NCBI GenBank assembly: GCA_025937955.1
Contig: JAICQI010000228.1
Location: forward strand, 1-8,193
Direction of reading: 5' to 3'
Origin: Pyrinomonadaceae bacterium
Lineage (GTDB): Bacteria > Acidobacteriota > Blastocatellia > Pyrinomonadales > Pyrinomonadaceae
DNA: 8,193 nt
Shown here: one piece after another, positions 1 through 6,810 of the stretch
Numbering within the stretch: the first letter of the stretch is position 1
Layout of the letters: the number at the start of each line of letters is the position of its first letter
Notes under the pieces: model-generated
What the model saw: only the letters and a program-made list of their open reading frames with translations
What the model was told of the DNA's origin: nothing
Databases searched by the model: none
Position numbers and translations under genes: made by a program

Positions 1-783
1 ATCGATCTCGAAAAGTTTGTCAAGAAAGGACTGCTCAAGTTTCATAACGCACGGCCTTCAACGTGGGGACTGGAAGTACACCTGGCGATGATTCACAAAG
101 CGATCAGTGAATTTGAGCCGGCGGTCGTAGTTGTCGATCCGATTACGAACTTCCTGGCGATCGGTGAGCAGGTAGAGACCAAATCGATGCTCACGCGGCT
201 GATCGATTTTCTGAAGGTGCAGCAGATTACCGGGATGTTTACGAGTTTGACCTCAGCTGGAAATAATCTTGAAGACTCGGTAGTGGACGTGTCGTCGTTG
301 ATGGATGCATGGCTGCTGGTAAAAAATATCGAATCGAACGGCGAACGAAATCGCGGACTCTACATTCTGAAGGCTCGCGGAATTGCGCACTCAAACCAGG
401 TGCGTGAATTTCTGCTGACCGATCATGGTATCGAACTGGTCGATGCCTACATCGGCACGGAAGGAGTTTTAATGGGCTCGGCGCGGTCGTCACAAGTCGC
501 ACGAGAACGAGCCGCCGAAGTCGATCGCCGGCTCTCAATAGAACGCAAACAACGCGAGCTGCAGCGGAAGCAGGATCTTTACGAAGCGCAGTTAATCGCG
601 TTGAAAGGACAGTATGAAACCGAACGCGATGCTATTCTCAGAGAGCTGGATGAAGAGGAGAAACGCCAAAAAGTGATTGCAGACCAGCGACTCGAAATAG
701 CACGCATGCGGAAGGCTGATCTTGGAGGAGTACAAATCGAGGGCAACGGCGCCAGAAAGGCCCGGAAAGGAACTGTTCGATGA
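1..783 (+). CDS. kaiC: KaiC-like circadian clock ATPase, C-terminal part (5' end outside window)
   Basis: This is the 3' part of a KaiC-family RecA-type ATPase; 260 residues are visible and the frame is open to base 1. A Walker B strand (VVVVDP, visible residues 42-47) follows the KaiC-typical RPSTWGLEVHL segment. The stretch KARGIAHSNQVREF and the later EGVLMGSAR match the end of the second KaiC ATPase domain. Aligned from memory with Synechococcus KaiC, the autophosphorylation pair Ser431-Thr432 falls on Ser-Ser here (bases 292-297), so both positions keep a hydroxyl. After the ATPase fold comes a charged coiled coil (about visible residues 165-238, rich in E/R/K/Q) that cyanobacterial KaiC lacks but that KaiC-like proteins of other bacteria often carry. 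The stop overlaps the kaiB start by 4 bases, so translation is probably coupled. In the family KaiC is a hexameric ATPase/autokinase that binds KaiB. Whether this protein has one or two ATPase domains cannot be seen. Confidence 0.93.
   Translation: MDLEKFVKKGLLKFHNARPSTWGLEVHLAMIHKAISEFEPAVVVVDPITNFLAIGEQVETKSMLTRLIDFLKVQQITGMFTSLTSAGNNLEDSVVDVSSLMDAWLLVKNIESNGERNRGLYILKARGIAHSNQVREFLLTDHGIELVDAYIGTEGVLMGSARSSQVARERAAEVDRRLSIERKQRELQRKQDLYEAQLIALKGQYETERDAILRELDEEEKRQKVIADQRLEIARMRKADLGGVQIEGNGARKARKGTVR
766..772 (+). promoter_or_regulatory. Shine-Dalgarno site for the first kaiB, inside kaiC
   Basis: AAAGGAA lies within the last codons of kaiC, with an 8-base gap from the AAGGA core to the ATG at 780. 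This supports the 780 start and, with the ATGA overlap, fits reinitiation by ribosomes finishing kaiC. Confidence 0.6.
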
Positions 784-1124
784 AAGTTACCCCCAGTAAA
801 AAGTTACGACGAGCGAGCAATGGGCAAGCGCCGTCAGCCGACGGTAATTCAGCCCGCTGGAATTTGCGCCTCTATGTTGCAGGGCAAACTCCGCGCTCGC
901 TCACCGCCTTCAAGAACCTGAAGGACATTTGTGAGGAGTATCTGAAAGGTGAGTATCACATCGAAGTCATCGACCTGATGGAGAACCCGACGTTGGCGCG
1001 GGGAGATCAGATCCTGGCGATCCCGACGCTCGTACGGAAACTTCCGCAGCCGATCAGAAAGATCATCGGCGATCTCTCCAACACCGAGCGTGTTCTGGTT
1101 GGCCTGGATATTCAACCGCGTTAG
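780..1124 (+). CDS. kaiB: KaiB family protein, first copy
   Basis: A 114-residue KaiB protein with a thioredoxin-like fold. In cyanobacteria KaiB switches fold to bind the KaiC ring and help drive dephosphorylation. Residues 1-25 are a basic, low-complexity leader not found in the roughly 100-residue cyanobacterial protein. The KaiB core starts at about residue 27 (NLRLYVAG) and continues through EVIDLMENP, ILAIPTLVRKLP, KIIGDLSNTERVLVGLD, ending almost at once afterwards. The GLD near the C-terminus (residues 108-110) matches the segment of cyanobacterial KaiB that takes part in fold switching. A single cysteine (Cys51) sits in the first helix; there is no CxxC redox motif. The start is chosen for its good Shine-Dalgarno and the 4-base overlap with kaiC. 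The next gene is a second KaiB, so this is one of a tandem pair. Family assignment is firm; a clock role in this organism is inferred. Confidence 0.95.
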   Translation: MKVTPSKKLRRASNGQAPSADGNSARWNLRLYVAGQTPRSLTAFKNLKDICEEYLKGEYHIEVIDLMENPTLARGDQILAIPTLVRKLPQPIRKIIGDLSNTERVLVGLDIQPR

Positions 1125-1143
1125 CAATGAAAGTGTGTGCTAA

Positions 1144-1536
1144 ATGGCAAAGCCAAAAGATGAAAACAATGGCAAAGCTCACGTAAAAAGTAAGCTTCGC
1201 CACGCAACGGAAGCTTTTGAAGAGGCGCTGAAAAGCACGGCGCTGAAACGCGCGAAATACATACTGCGGCTGTATGTGACCGGCTCGTCAACTAACTCCC
1301 TGAGAGCTGTTCATAACCTGAAGAAGATATGTGAAGAGCATTTACCTGACTACGATTTGGAAGTAATTGATATTTACGAGAACCCGGCGGCGGCGCGCGA
1401 GGAGCAGATCATCGCGGCCCCGACACTCGTGAAGAAATTACCGCGCCCCCTGCGAAAGTTTGTTGGCGATCTATCCAACACACAGAAAATTTTGGTTGGG
1501 TTGGACATCTACAAACGCCAGGAACCTCATGCATAA
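1144..1536 (+). CDS. kaiB: KaiB family protein, second copy
   Basis: A 130-residue KaiB paralogue starting 19 bases after the first copy. Its KaiB core runs from about residue 39 (YILRLYVTG) through EVIDIYENP, IIAAPTLVKKLP and KFVGDLSNTQKILVGLD (ending at residue 121), followed by a short basic tail. It differs from the first copy mainly in its N-terminus: residues 1-38 are long, charged and probably helical (EAFEEALKSTALKRAK), so the two proteins may meet different partners or assemble differently. The cysteine in helix 1 (Cys63) matches Cys51 of the first copy. The Shine-Dalgarno is weak (GAAAG about 10 bases upstream), which could mean lower expression or coupling to the upstream gene. The extension is of a kind common in non-cyanobacterial KaiB proteins. 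Function as a KaiC partner is inferred from family and neighbours. Confidence 0.95.
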   Translation: MAKPKDENNGKAHVKSKLRHATEAFEEALKSTALKRAKYILRLYVTGSSTNSLRAVHNLKKICEEHLPDYDLEVIDIYENPAAAREEQIIAAPTLVKKLPRPLRKFVGDLSNTQKILVGLDIYKRQEPHA

Positions 1537-1542
1537 AAGGAA

Positions 1543-3861
1543 ATGGCAAAGTTAAAAGAGAGCTCAAAAATCGGCGAGGACGAAGTCATTGAACTGGAGC
1601 GCCGGCTCCAGGAAGCGGAAGAAACCCTGCGGGCGATCCGGGAGGGCGAAGTCGATGCGCTCGTAGTCGATAGTCCACAGGGCGAAGTTATCTACACGTT
1701 GACCAGCGCCGATTATCCTTACCGGCTCATGATCGACGAAATGAATGAGGGCGCCGTTAGCGTCTCTCCTGATTCGTATATCCTTTACAGCAATCGCAAC
1801 TTTGCTCACATCCTTGGCTTGCCCGAGGCAAACGCCAGCGGTGTCCCGTTTGGTGATTACATCGTTCCTGGACTGCGCGAACAGTTTCTTCAAGACCTGC
1901 AACGGGCGAAGGAGCAGAGCATCCGGCGCGAATACACGCTCAGTCCCGGCGATGGCCGGGAAGTCCCGGTGCTGATGTCATTTGCCAAGCTACAGCCGCA
2001 AACAAACTCGATCGGCATTGTCGTTACCGATTTGACGGCGCAGAAAGCACTGGAAGAGAAACTGCGCCAGGCCAAGAACAATCTCGAGGAACAGGTTGCA
2101 GAGCGGACAAAGGAATTGCGTGAAAGCGAAGCGCGTCTTTTCGGAATTCTCGAGCACAGTGCTGCTGACTTGAAGGCAATGAGACGCCTCAACGAGATCG
2201 GGGCTTATTGCGCTATAGAAGCAAACGACGTGGCCAGTTGTCTGGAAGAGGTTCTGAAGGTCGCTATTGATATCACTGGAGCGGATAAAGGGAACATTCA
2301 GTTACTCGATAACAACACGGACACGCTTAGACTCGCAACGCAAAGTGGTTTCGAAGAACCGTTCGTGGAGTTTTTCGAGTGTGTCAGCACCGGAGATACA
2401 GCGTGCGGCGTAGCGATGCTAACGAAACAACGCGTGATTGTAGAGAACATCACTGAAAGTGAGATCTATGCCGGCAGGCCCTCGCTCGAAGCGATGCGCG
2501 AAGCGGATATTCTGGCCGTGCAGTCGCTCCCGTTGATGAGCAGCTTGGGCAAAGTTCTCGGCATCATTTCCACGCATTTTTGCAACGTTCATCGACCGAG
2601 CGAGCAGGAGTTGCGCTTGATGGATTTGTTGGCGCGCCAGACGGCCGATTACCTCGAGCGCAAACGAGTTGAAGGGGAACGAGAACAGTTGCTCGAGCGA
2701 GAGCACGAGCTGCGCGAAACCGCTGAGGAGGCAAATCGTCTCAAGGATGAGTTTCTGGCGATCATGTCGCATGAGTTGCGCAATCCGCTCAACGTGATTC
2801 TCGGTTACGCGGAGTTACTCCTGCGCATGGACGATATCAAAAAGTCACCAAACCTGCATCGCATGGCCGACGCGGTTAAGCGCAACGCGGTGGCGCAGTC
2901 AAAACTGATTCGCGATCTGCTAGATCTCTCGCGCCTGCGTAGCGGGAAGCTGGAGTTGAATCGAGAGACTGTTTCCCCCGTGGTTTCCATCCAGAATGCT
3001 ATCGAGACAGTGCGCATCGACGCGGATAGCAAAGATATTGAAATACAGGTGGTGCCGCCTGAAGAAGTGTTGTTTGTGCAGGCCGATCCCGTCAGGCTCG
3101 AGCAGATCATCTGGAACCTGTTGAACAATTCGGTGAAGTTTACGCCGCGTGGCGGGCGCATCGAAGTTCGCCTCGACGAAGACGGCGAGGACATTGTGCT
3201 TACGGTCGCCGACAACGGGCAGGGAATTGATACGTCGTTCCTGCCACATATTTTCGAGATCTTTCGCCAGGCTGATTCCGGCACCAATCGCGCGCAGTCG
3301 GGCATGGGCATTGGTCTGGCCGTGGTCCAACAGTTGGTTGAGTTGCACGGCGGCTCGGTCGCGGCATATTCCGCGGGAGTAGGGCAGGGTGCGATGTTTA
3401 CGATTCGACTCCCGCGCAGCGTCGATACGAAACGTCGGCCGAGCCTGTCAATGGATCTAACTATCGGGACACTCCAGGGAATGGAAGTGCTGGTGGTCGA
3501 CGACTCGGAAGACACGACAGAGATGGTGCGTCACTTGTTGGAGATTGGCGGAGCGTCAGTCTGTGCGGCGACGAGCGGTGCCGAGGCGCTGCGTTTTGCG
3601 CGTGAGCGAGAGTTTGACGTGGTGTTGTCAGATATTTCGATGCCGGAGATGGATGGTTTTGAGTTTTTGAGCAGGCTGCGTGATCTGCCGGGTAAACAGG
3701 ATTTGCCGGCGGTGGCGTTGACGGGATTTGGCCGCCCCGAAGACGTGCAGCGCGCCTCCGATCAGGGCTTCTACGCCCACCTCACAAAACCCTTCGACCT
3801 GCAAACCCTGGCCCGCTTACTACAAAAAATCCCGCGCCGCAACGGCCACAAAGAGGCATAA
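1543..3861 (+). CDS. PAS-GAF hybrid sensor histidine kinase with C-terminal receiver domain, Kai-linked
   Basis: A 772-residue cytoplasmic hybrid histidine kinase; no signal peptide or membrane segment is visible. The order is: an N-terminal coiled coil leading into GEVDALVV (residues 15-42), a PAS domain (about 57-165), a linker coiled coil (167-198), a GAF domain (about 212-372), a second coiled coil (373-400), HisKA with the phospho-accepting His410 in SHELRNPL, and HATPase_c with an N box (WNLLNNSVKF, Asn525-Asn529), G1 (DNGQG, 557-561) and G2 (GMGIGLAV, 587-594). A receiver domain follows (about 647-760) with acidic Asp653/Asp654, phospho-acceptor Asp697, Thr727 and Lys749. All catalytic residues are intact. 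The start lies 6 bases after the second kaiB; AAGGA is present but only about 2 bases from the ATG, so initiation may depend on upstream translation. The position suggests it reads the KaiB/KaiC state, but it lacks the KaiB-like sensor of SasA. No DNA-binding output domain is present, so a separate phosphotransfer partner is probably elsewhere. The last codons lie in a repeat-like sequence. Confidence 0.95.
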   Translation: MAKLKESSKIGEDEVIELERRLQEAEETLRAIREGEVDALVVDSPQGEVIYTLTSADYPYRLMIDEMNEGAVSVSPDSYILYSNRNFAHILGLPEANASGVPFGDYIVPGLREQFLQDLQRAKEQSIRREYTLSPGDGREVPVLMSFAKLQPQTNSIGIVVTDLTAQKALEEKLRQAKNNLEEQVAERTKELRESEARLFGILEHSAADLKAMRRLNEIGAYCAIEANDVASCLEEVLKVAIDITGADKGNIQLLDNNTDTLRLATQSGFEEPFVEFFECVSTGDTACGVAMLTKQRVIVENITESEIYAGRPSLEAMREADILAVQSLPLMSSLGKVLGIISTHFCNVHRPSEQELRLMDLLARQTADYLERKRVEGEREQLLEREHELRETAEEANRLKDEFLAIMSHELRNPLNVILGYAELLLRMDDIKKSPNLHRMADAVKRNAVAQSKLIRDLLDLSRLRSGKLELNRETVSPVVSIQNAIETVRIDADSKDIEIQVVPPEEVLFVQADPVRLEQIIWNLLNNSVKFTPRGGRIEVRLDEDGEDIVLTVADNGQGIDTSFLPHIFEIFRQADSGTNRAQSGMGIGLAVVQQLVELHGGSVAAYSAGVGQGAMFTIRLPRSVDTKRRPSLSMDLTIGTLQGMEVLVVDDSEDTTEMVRHLLEIGGASVCAATSGAEALRFAREREFDVVLSDISMPEMDGFEFLSRLRDLPGKQDLPAVALTGFGRPEDVQRASDQGFYAHLTKPFDLQTLARLLQKIPRRNGHKEA
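3845..3861 (+). repeat. Degenerate copy of the palindrome module at the end of the kinase gene
   Basis: GCCACAAAGAGGCATAA matches the module GCCACAAGAAGGCACAA of the neighbouring palindrome at 14 of 17 positions. It encodes most of the kinase's terminal G-H-K-E-A and its TAA stop. It lies 26 bases before the same module in the left arm (3871-3887), in the same orientation. This suggests repeat sequence has spread into or arisen at the end of the coding region. A chance match is possible because the module is short and A-rich. Confidence 0.4.
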
Positions 3862-3956
3862 GCAGATCTAGCCACACCAAGGCACAAAAAACACAAAATG
3901 AAATTGACTGGTTCTTAACTTTTGTGTTTTTTGTGCCTTCTTGTGGCTAGATCTGC
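3862..3956. repeat. Large palindrome between convergent genes, possible bidirectional terminator
   Basis: The arms are 3862-3898 and 3920-3956: 37 bases each, pairing at 35 positions, around a 21-base loop. The inner 18 bases (3881-3898 with 3920-3937) pair perfectly, and this part is A-rich on one arm and T-rich on the other. It begins directly after the kinase stop codon. It also reaches into the end of the opposing phosphoesterase gene, whose TAG stop (3949-3947) is within the right arm. Its place between two converging genes makes a bidirectional transcription terminator plausible, although there is no clean GC-stem-plus-U-run. The length and sequence also fit a dispersed intergenic repeat family. 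Both readings may hold. Confidence 0.8.
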
Positions 3957-4693
3957 TTGATGGGGACGCTTGTTTCGGTGCGTTCGCGTGGGTAGCGGAC
4001 GGCGTTTTGAATATATCGGACGCCGTCGATGACGAGATCGAAAGTCGTGTGTGTATGACCGCAGACGTGTGTATGCGACTTTAGCGTTCTGATCTGATGG
4101 TCCAGTCCGGCACACAGCGAAACGCTTTCCAACCAACTGAATCTCAAGTATTCCTTCGGCGGAAAAATATCGGAACGCGGGATGAAGTGTGAGAAGGTTA
4201 CGACAGGCGCATCGTAAGTCTTGAGATGCGGTTCGTTCATCCGCAGAAAGTAATCGGGAAGCGGAGCGGCGTCTTCAGGCCATTTGCACACGTGAAAATC
4301 AACCCACGACAGTCGCGCGGTACGCTCATCTTTTTCGGAATCAAAGACGCCGTCGTACCAGGAGAAAAGCGGCACTACCCAAACATCGTCCAGACGCAGC
4401 GGACGCGTAGTTACGTCGAGCTCTTCACAGAGGTCTAAAATGCGCTTCAGCTTTTCGATGGAATCAAACGGCTCACCCCGCACCCAGAGCTCGTGATTGC
4501 CGGGCGTGAAGAGCACGTGGCGAAACTTCGCCCGCAGCAGGAGCAGAGTCTCACGAACGATCTCCAACCGATCAGAGACATCGCCCGCGACGATCAACGC
4601 GTCGTCGCGGTACGCGGTGTCCGAGAGCTGTTTGAGCCAGTTAAAGTTTTCCTTGTAGTCGGAATGTAAATCGGATGTCGCGAACAGACGCAT
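3947..4693 (-). CDS. Calcineurin-like metallophosphoesterase
   Basis: A 248-residue protein of the calcineurin-like phosphoesterase superfamily, which uses a two-metal centre to hydrolyse phosphate esters. All signature motifs are present in order: DLH (Asp8, His10), GDVSD (Asp38), GNHE (Asn66, His67), a lone histidine in FSHF (His169) and GHTH (His213, His215). There is no signal peptide, so it is probably cytoplasmic. The substrate cannot be told from sequence; related single-domain enzymes include diverse phosphomonoesterases and phosphodiesterases. It starts 21 bases after the upstream peptidase gene on the same strand, so co-transcription is likely, but no good Shine-Dalgarno is seen before the ATG. 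The last codons (about K-Q-I) and the TAG stop lie within the palindrome arm, so its C-terminus may have been set by that repeat. Confidence 0.9.
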   Translation of the reverse strand: MRLFATSDLHSDYKENFNWLKQLSDTAYRDDALIVAGDVSDRLEIVRETLLLLRAKFRHVLFTPGNHELWVRGEPFDSIEKLKRILDLCEELDVTTRPLRLDDVWVVPLFSWYDGVFDSEKDERTARLSWVDFHVCKWPEDAAPLPDYFLRMNEPHLKTYDAPVVTFSHFIPRSDIFPPKEYLRFSWLESVSLCAGLDHQIRTLKSHTHVCGHTHTTFDLVIDGVRYIQNAVRYPRERTETSVPIKQI

Positions 4694-4714
4694 GCGACAA
4701 CTATAGCCACGAAC

Positions 4715-6784
4715 CTACTTCGCTGTCGAAGTGCTCGACGGACCCGCGGCTTTCCTGATGTACTTCTCGTACCACGCCAGGTATCGCTCCATCCGATCGC
4801 GTTGATAGCTCGGCCTTTGAATGCCGTGGTTTTCGTTTGGATAAATGATCAGCTGCGTGTCGATCCCGAGGGTGCGCAGCGCCTGGTACATTTGCTGACT
4901 GCCTTCAATCGGAACGTTGAAGTCGCGTTCGCCGCCCATAAAAAGTGTCGGCGTCTGAATACGATCCGCGTGCAGGAACGGGTACGAGATCTTCACGTAC
5001 GTCTCCCACGCTTTCGGATTCCAGGGCGGACCAATCTCGTGATCGTATTGAATGATGTATTGATCGGTGCCGTAGAAAGCCACCGTGAAGGCCGTGCCAG
5101 CGCCGCTGGTAGCTGCTTTGAATCGATTGTCAGTCGCGATCAGGTAATCGGTCAGGATGCCGCCATAACTCCAGCCGCCCACGCCGAGCCGATCGGGATC
5201 TGCGACGCCCATCTTGATCACGTGATCGACTCCGGCAAGTAGATCCTGAACTTCGTAGTTGCCCCAGTCGGCAAAGATCGCGCGCGAGAACTTTTGTCCA
5301 CGACCGGAACTGCCGCGATAGTTAACTGCCAGCACGGCGTAACCGTGGGCCGCAAACATCTGCCGCTCGAGACTGAACGAGTGCTGGTCCTGTGCGTTTG
5401 GACCACCGTGAATTCGCAGCAGCAGTGGAACTCTAGTTCCTTTCATGTAGCCGGTGGGGTACGTCAGCAAACCATTAACCTGCGTGCCGTCTTTACTCTT
5501 GAACCCGACCTCTTCTGTGGCTCCCAGATCCAACTCCGCGAAAAGCTCGTCGTTCTGGTGTGTAAGCTGGCGAAGCGAGTTTCCTTCCCAAACGTGGATC
5601 TCGTTGGCCTTATTGTCGCCGCCGGAGATTGCCACCGCCTTGCCGGCGCCAAAATTCCAACTGGAAATCACGATCGGTGGCGAGAGTAGTTTTTCCGCGG
5701 CGCCGCCGGACAAGTTGGCCTTCATCGGATAAACGGAGCGATCGTCAGTGACCAGAAAACGAATGGATTTGCCGTCCGGACTGAAGCGCGGCGAAGAGAC
5801 GCCACGATCGAGATCCTCCGTCGCCTTGAAACGAGTGGGAGCACTGCTGCCGTCAGACGGCACCAGCGCGAGATGGTCCATGCTGTAAGCGCCGTACTTC
5901 TTCTCCTCGCCTTCGAGAAAAGCGATCCACTTCGAGTCGGGACTCCACTCGGGCCGCGAACGTCCGGCGCGTGCGCCTTCCGGCGTCAACTGCTTCTCGG
6001 TCGCGCCGGGTTTCGCTTCGGCGACAAAGAGTTGCGCTGCAGGATCGCGATCGGGATCTTCAATGTGGTTACTCATGAAGGCGATGCGAGTTCCATCGGG
6101 CGACCATGCCGGCGAGCCCTCATCCCATTTGCTCTTGGTGAGCCGGTCGAGTTTCTTGGTTTCGAGATCGAAGAGATAGATGTACGTGTTACGCCCTCTC
6201 AGCAGGTATCCCGCCCCGTCCTGCTTGAACCGGTAGCGATCGATCACGATCGGCTTGGGAACGCGCGGTGTGGCGCCGGGTTGTGGCGATGGGTTTGGGT
6301 CCGCGTCCGGATCGGGATCGCCGATCACCAGTGCCAGCCGTTTTGAATCGGGAGACCATTCGTGTCCCTGCAGACGTCCTTTGATCTCGGTGAGCTGTTG
6401 TGCTTCGCCGCCGTTGCGATCGAGAAGCCAAATCTGATTGCCGCGCGTCTTGCCCGGTCGTGAGGAGGTGAAAGAGAGATACTTACCGTCGGGACTCCAG
6501 CGCGGCGAGTTCTCGCTCTCGTTGCTGAAAGTGATCTGTCGATCGTTGCTGCCGTCGATGCCCACCATCCAGATGTGGGAGTTCGACTTGTCGTCTTTCG
6601 TGTTCGTGGTGTTGACGACATAGGCCACCCATTTGCCATCAGGCGAGATCTGGGGATCGCTTACGTTGCGAAAGCGGCTCAGGTCGTCGAGCTTGAGCGG
6701 ACGCCGTGCAGTTTGCGCCGTGAGCGAGAAAGCAAACGCCAGGATCAGCAGCAGAGAGAGACAGTTCAGGCGTCTTCGGAACAT
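4715..6784 (-). CDS. Exported S9 family serine peptidase (DPP IV / acylaminoacyl-peptidase type)
   Basis: A 689-residue S9 prolyl-oligopeptidase family enzyme. It has an N-terminal signal peptide (RRR followed by a Leu/Ala/Phe-rich core, residues 3-20, cleavage probably near 23-26), so it should act outside the cytoplasmic membrane. Residues about 40-420 form a beta-propeller with at least six WSPDG/SPDSK-type (PD40/TolB-like) repeats near residues 46, 96, 143, 227, 280 and 334. The alpha/beta hydrolase domain follows: HGGP at 459-462 (oxyanion region), NYRGS at 488-492, nucleophile Ser539 in GGWSYGG, Asp621 in GGERDF and His653 in NENHG. The 82- and 32-residue spacings are normal for S9. Such enzymes remove short peptides or single residues from peptide N-termini, likely for scavenging. 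A Pro/Asp-rich insertion (about 156-178) breaks the propeller. The start is supported by AGGAGG 5 bases upstream. Exact substrate preference is unknown. Confidence 0.95.
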   Translation of the reverse strand: MFRRRLNCLSLLLILAFAFSLTAQTARRPLKLDDLSRFRNVSDPQISPDGKWVAYVVNTTNTKDDKSNSHIWMVGIDGSNDRQITFSNESENSPRWSPDGKYLSFTSSRPGKTRGNQIWLLDRNGGEAQQLTEIKGRLQGHEWSPDSKRLALVIGDPDPDADPNPSPQPGATPRVPKPIVIDRYRFKQDGAGYLLRGRNTYIYLFDLETKKLDRLTKSKWDEGSPAWSPDGTRIAFMSNHIEDPDRDPAAQLFVAEAKPGATEKQLTPEGARAGRSRPEWSPDSKWIAFLEGEEKKYGAYSMDHLALVPSDGSSAPTRFKATEDLDRGVSSPRFSPDGKSIRFLVTDDRSVYPMKANLSGGAAEKLLSPPIVISSWNFGAGKAVAISGGDNKANEIHVWEGNSLRQLTHQNDELFAELDLGATEEVGFKSKDGTQVNGLLTYPTGYMKGTRVPLLLRIHGGPNAQDQHSFSLERQMFAAHGYAVLAVNYRGSSGRGQKFSRAIFADWGNYEVQDLLAGVDHVIKMGVADPDRLGVGGWSYGGILTDYLIATDNRFKAATSGAGTAFTVAFYGTDQYIIQYDHEIGPPWNPKAWETYVKISYPFLHADRIQTPTLFMGGERDFNVPIEGSQQMYQALRTLGIDTQLIIYPNENHGIQRPSYQRDRMERYLAWYEKYIRKAAGPSSTSTAK

Positions 6785-6789
6785 AGGGG

Positions 6790-6795
6790 CCTCCT
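6790..6795 (-). promoter_or_regulatory. Strong Shine-Dalgarno site for the S9 peptidase
   Basis: On the - strand AGGAGG lies 5 bases before the ATG at 6784. It is a full consensus site, the strongest in the window, and it fixes the start that gives a complete signal peptide. Confidence 0.8.
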
Positions 6796-6810
6796 AAAAA
6801 TGGGGGCAGT

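Noticed and set aside
2805..3515. A 236-codon open frame on the - strand opposite the kinase gene.
   Set aside because: It lies wholly antisense to the conserved HisKA, HATPase and receiver domains, is rich in Ser/Arg as expected of a shadow frame, and shows no domain.
1543..3861. The kinase as a direct SasA or CikA equivalent.
   Set aside because: It has no KaiB-like N-terminal domain as in SasA. The single GAF with a C-terminal receiver is loosely CikA-like, but the receiver keeps its Asp697 and a PAS domain is at the N-terminus, so orthology is not supported.
3862..3956. A CRISPR repeat or tRNA-like structure.
   Set aside because: It is a single long palindrome with no regular repeat-spacer array, and it has no cloverleaf or anticodon arm.
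5873..6346. A 157-codon + strand open frame opposite the peptidase gene.
   Set aside because: It is antisense to intact WSPDG propeller repeats and has no ribosome site or domain of its own.
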